Under the pieces are notes generated by a model, which saw only the letters and a list, made by a program, of their open reading frames with translations, was not told the DNA's origin and ran no database searches. The position numbers and the translations under genes are program-made. A DNA stretch of 64,000 nucleotides from positions 14,102,245-14,166,244 of the forward strand of contig QCXZ01000086.1 of assembly GCA_025024175.1 (NCBI GenBank), in the 5' to 3' direction. This stretch comes from Rhyzopertha dominica (taxonomy: Eukaryota > Arthropoda > Insecta > Coleoptera > Bostrichidae). This document shows positions 63,469-64,000 of this stretch, piece by piece; within the stretch, counting starts at the first letter, position 1; each line of letters begins with the position of its first letter.

Positions 63469-64000
63469 CTAAAAACAAACACACACGCAAACAAATATTA
63501 AGTGTTATAAAATAGGTGTATATATTTTCACCTACATAGGAAATAACTTCACTATGAATACGCAACACGTCTTCTCAATGCCAAACACTTTTGTTATTTG
63601 GTTCTTCACAGCTTCGCGTCGATGTACGTACAGTATTTTTACTTGACTTTGCGTGATCAAGCAATAAAAGGGAGACGGCCTCTTAATACGAACACATTTT
63701 TAGCTAAGCGGAAAAGTAGTGTCGTTAGAAATGCGTTTTCAAGTACTATTCTGCAAAACTGTAATAGCCGCTCTCCAAAAAAGATCTGCCGTAATATAAT
63801 TTGCTATATACCAATGACCCTTAACTCACCATAAATAAGGATCATTTTTGCAATTAATTGTTAGGGTATGGGTTTCGAGATAAGCGTTCGTATTCCTTTG
63901 AAACCAGCGGCTCTAAACTTTGCTATATTTCAGTCCTTGTTTCAAAAATGTTTGATTTAAAGAATTTATACAAACGCTTTAAAAGCCACTCAAAGTGCTC
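63469..64000. other. No gene recognised at the window end
   Basis: A 78-codon plus frame (63598-63834) has no recognisable motif. The sequence next to CB8 is unlike the array introns. If the array is transcribed, its promoter and first exon may lie here or beyond the window. Confidence 0.4.

Noticed and set aside
1..64000. CRISPR arrays, tRNA or rRNA genes
   Set aside because: No regularly spaced short repeats with unique spacers and no cloverleaf or rRNA motifs were noticed; tandem arrays present are minisatellites or exon duplications.

Overview
The window looks like transposon-dense nuclear DNA from an arthropod, most likely an insect. No operons, bacterial-style gene packing or tRNA/rRNA genes were recognised. 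The evidence is the mixture of lineages: errantivirus-like Ty3/gypsy elements (one with an env gene), an R1-type LINE, a jockey-type LINE, and mariner, Tc1, pogo, P-element, piggyBac, Merlin, MULE and hAT-type DNA transposons. Short GT-AG introns of about 60-150 nt and insect-type MADF exons also point that way. Scattered N bases indicate a draft assembly. Almost every coding element lies on the minus strand, and nearly all carry frameshifts, stops or truncations, so most CDS-like entries are typed as pseudogenes.

Layout. 1-2765 is a decayed gypsy pol (protease, RT, RNase H, integrase), followed by a second integrase fragment (2828-3720), a P-element C-terminus (3932-4450), a LINE RNase H 3' end with a tetranucleotide tail (4533-5750), a pogo-type fragment (5841-6448), a mariner N-terminus (7387-7840) and an env-like retroviral remnant (8279-9562). 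9617-10369 is an unassigned ORF. 11142-17250 is an R1-type LINE with a candidate 7-bp target duplication, an extra ORF between ORF1 and ORF2, a 1.2-kb insertion in ORF2 and an internal RT deletion. 17406-19601 is an IS630-like DDE transposase gene with at least four short-intron-type splice junction pairs.

20071-22224 is a Merlin element broken by one stop codon, with a large 89-nt-arm hairpin in its flank, bounded by inverted repeats and lying next to a piggyBac fragment. MADF-domain exons (22975-24050, 28165-28310), a gypsy PR/RT fragment (24236-25600) and GC-rich minisatellites (26866-27515, 29043-29822) follow. One minisatellite is an array of hairpins with a constant 12-nt loop and stems that change in a compensatory way. 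30040-30916 holds an unassigned ORF pair upstream of a possible LTR. 30960-34787 is a jockey-type LINE, which abuts a gypsy/errantivirus (34788-41520) with gag, protease, RT, RNase H, integrase and env.

The pol of that errantivirus carries an in-frame macro domain of the OARD1/TARG1 type between RNase H and integrase, with the expected catalytic Lys and Asp in place. Its RT carries a foreign RT segment.

41538-49595 is a patchwork: P-element core, a second gag with primer-binding site, MULE, a candidate solo LTR, an unnamed DDE family, a SPIN-like hAT MITE and a Tc1-like element. 49600-53003 is another gypsy element with an 18-nt tRNA-Lys-type primer-binding site and a YLND in place of YLDD. 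A small plus-strand exon (54624-54734) may be the only non-transposon protein-coding piece in its neighbourhood. 55093-56134 is a full-length mariner copy with recognisable inverted repeats.

58153-63468 is a tandem array of eight SIAH-like RING-finger exons alternating with seven copies of a 75-nt exon. Splice sites are conserved and exon phases symmetrical, so the array could encode either a multi-RING protein or serial small RING genes, although every copy has at least one disabling change.
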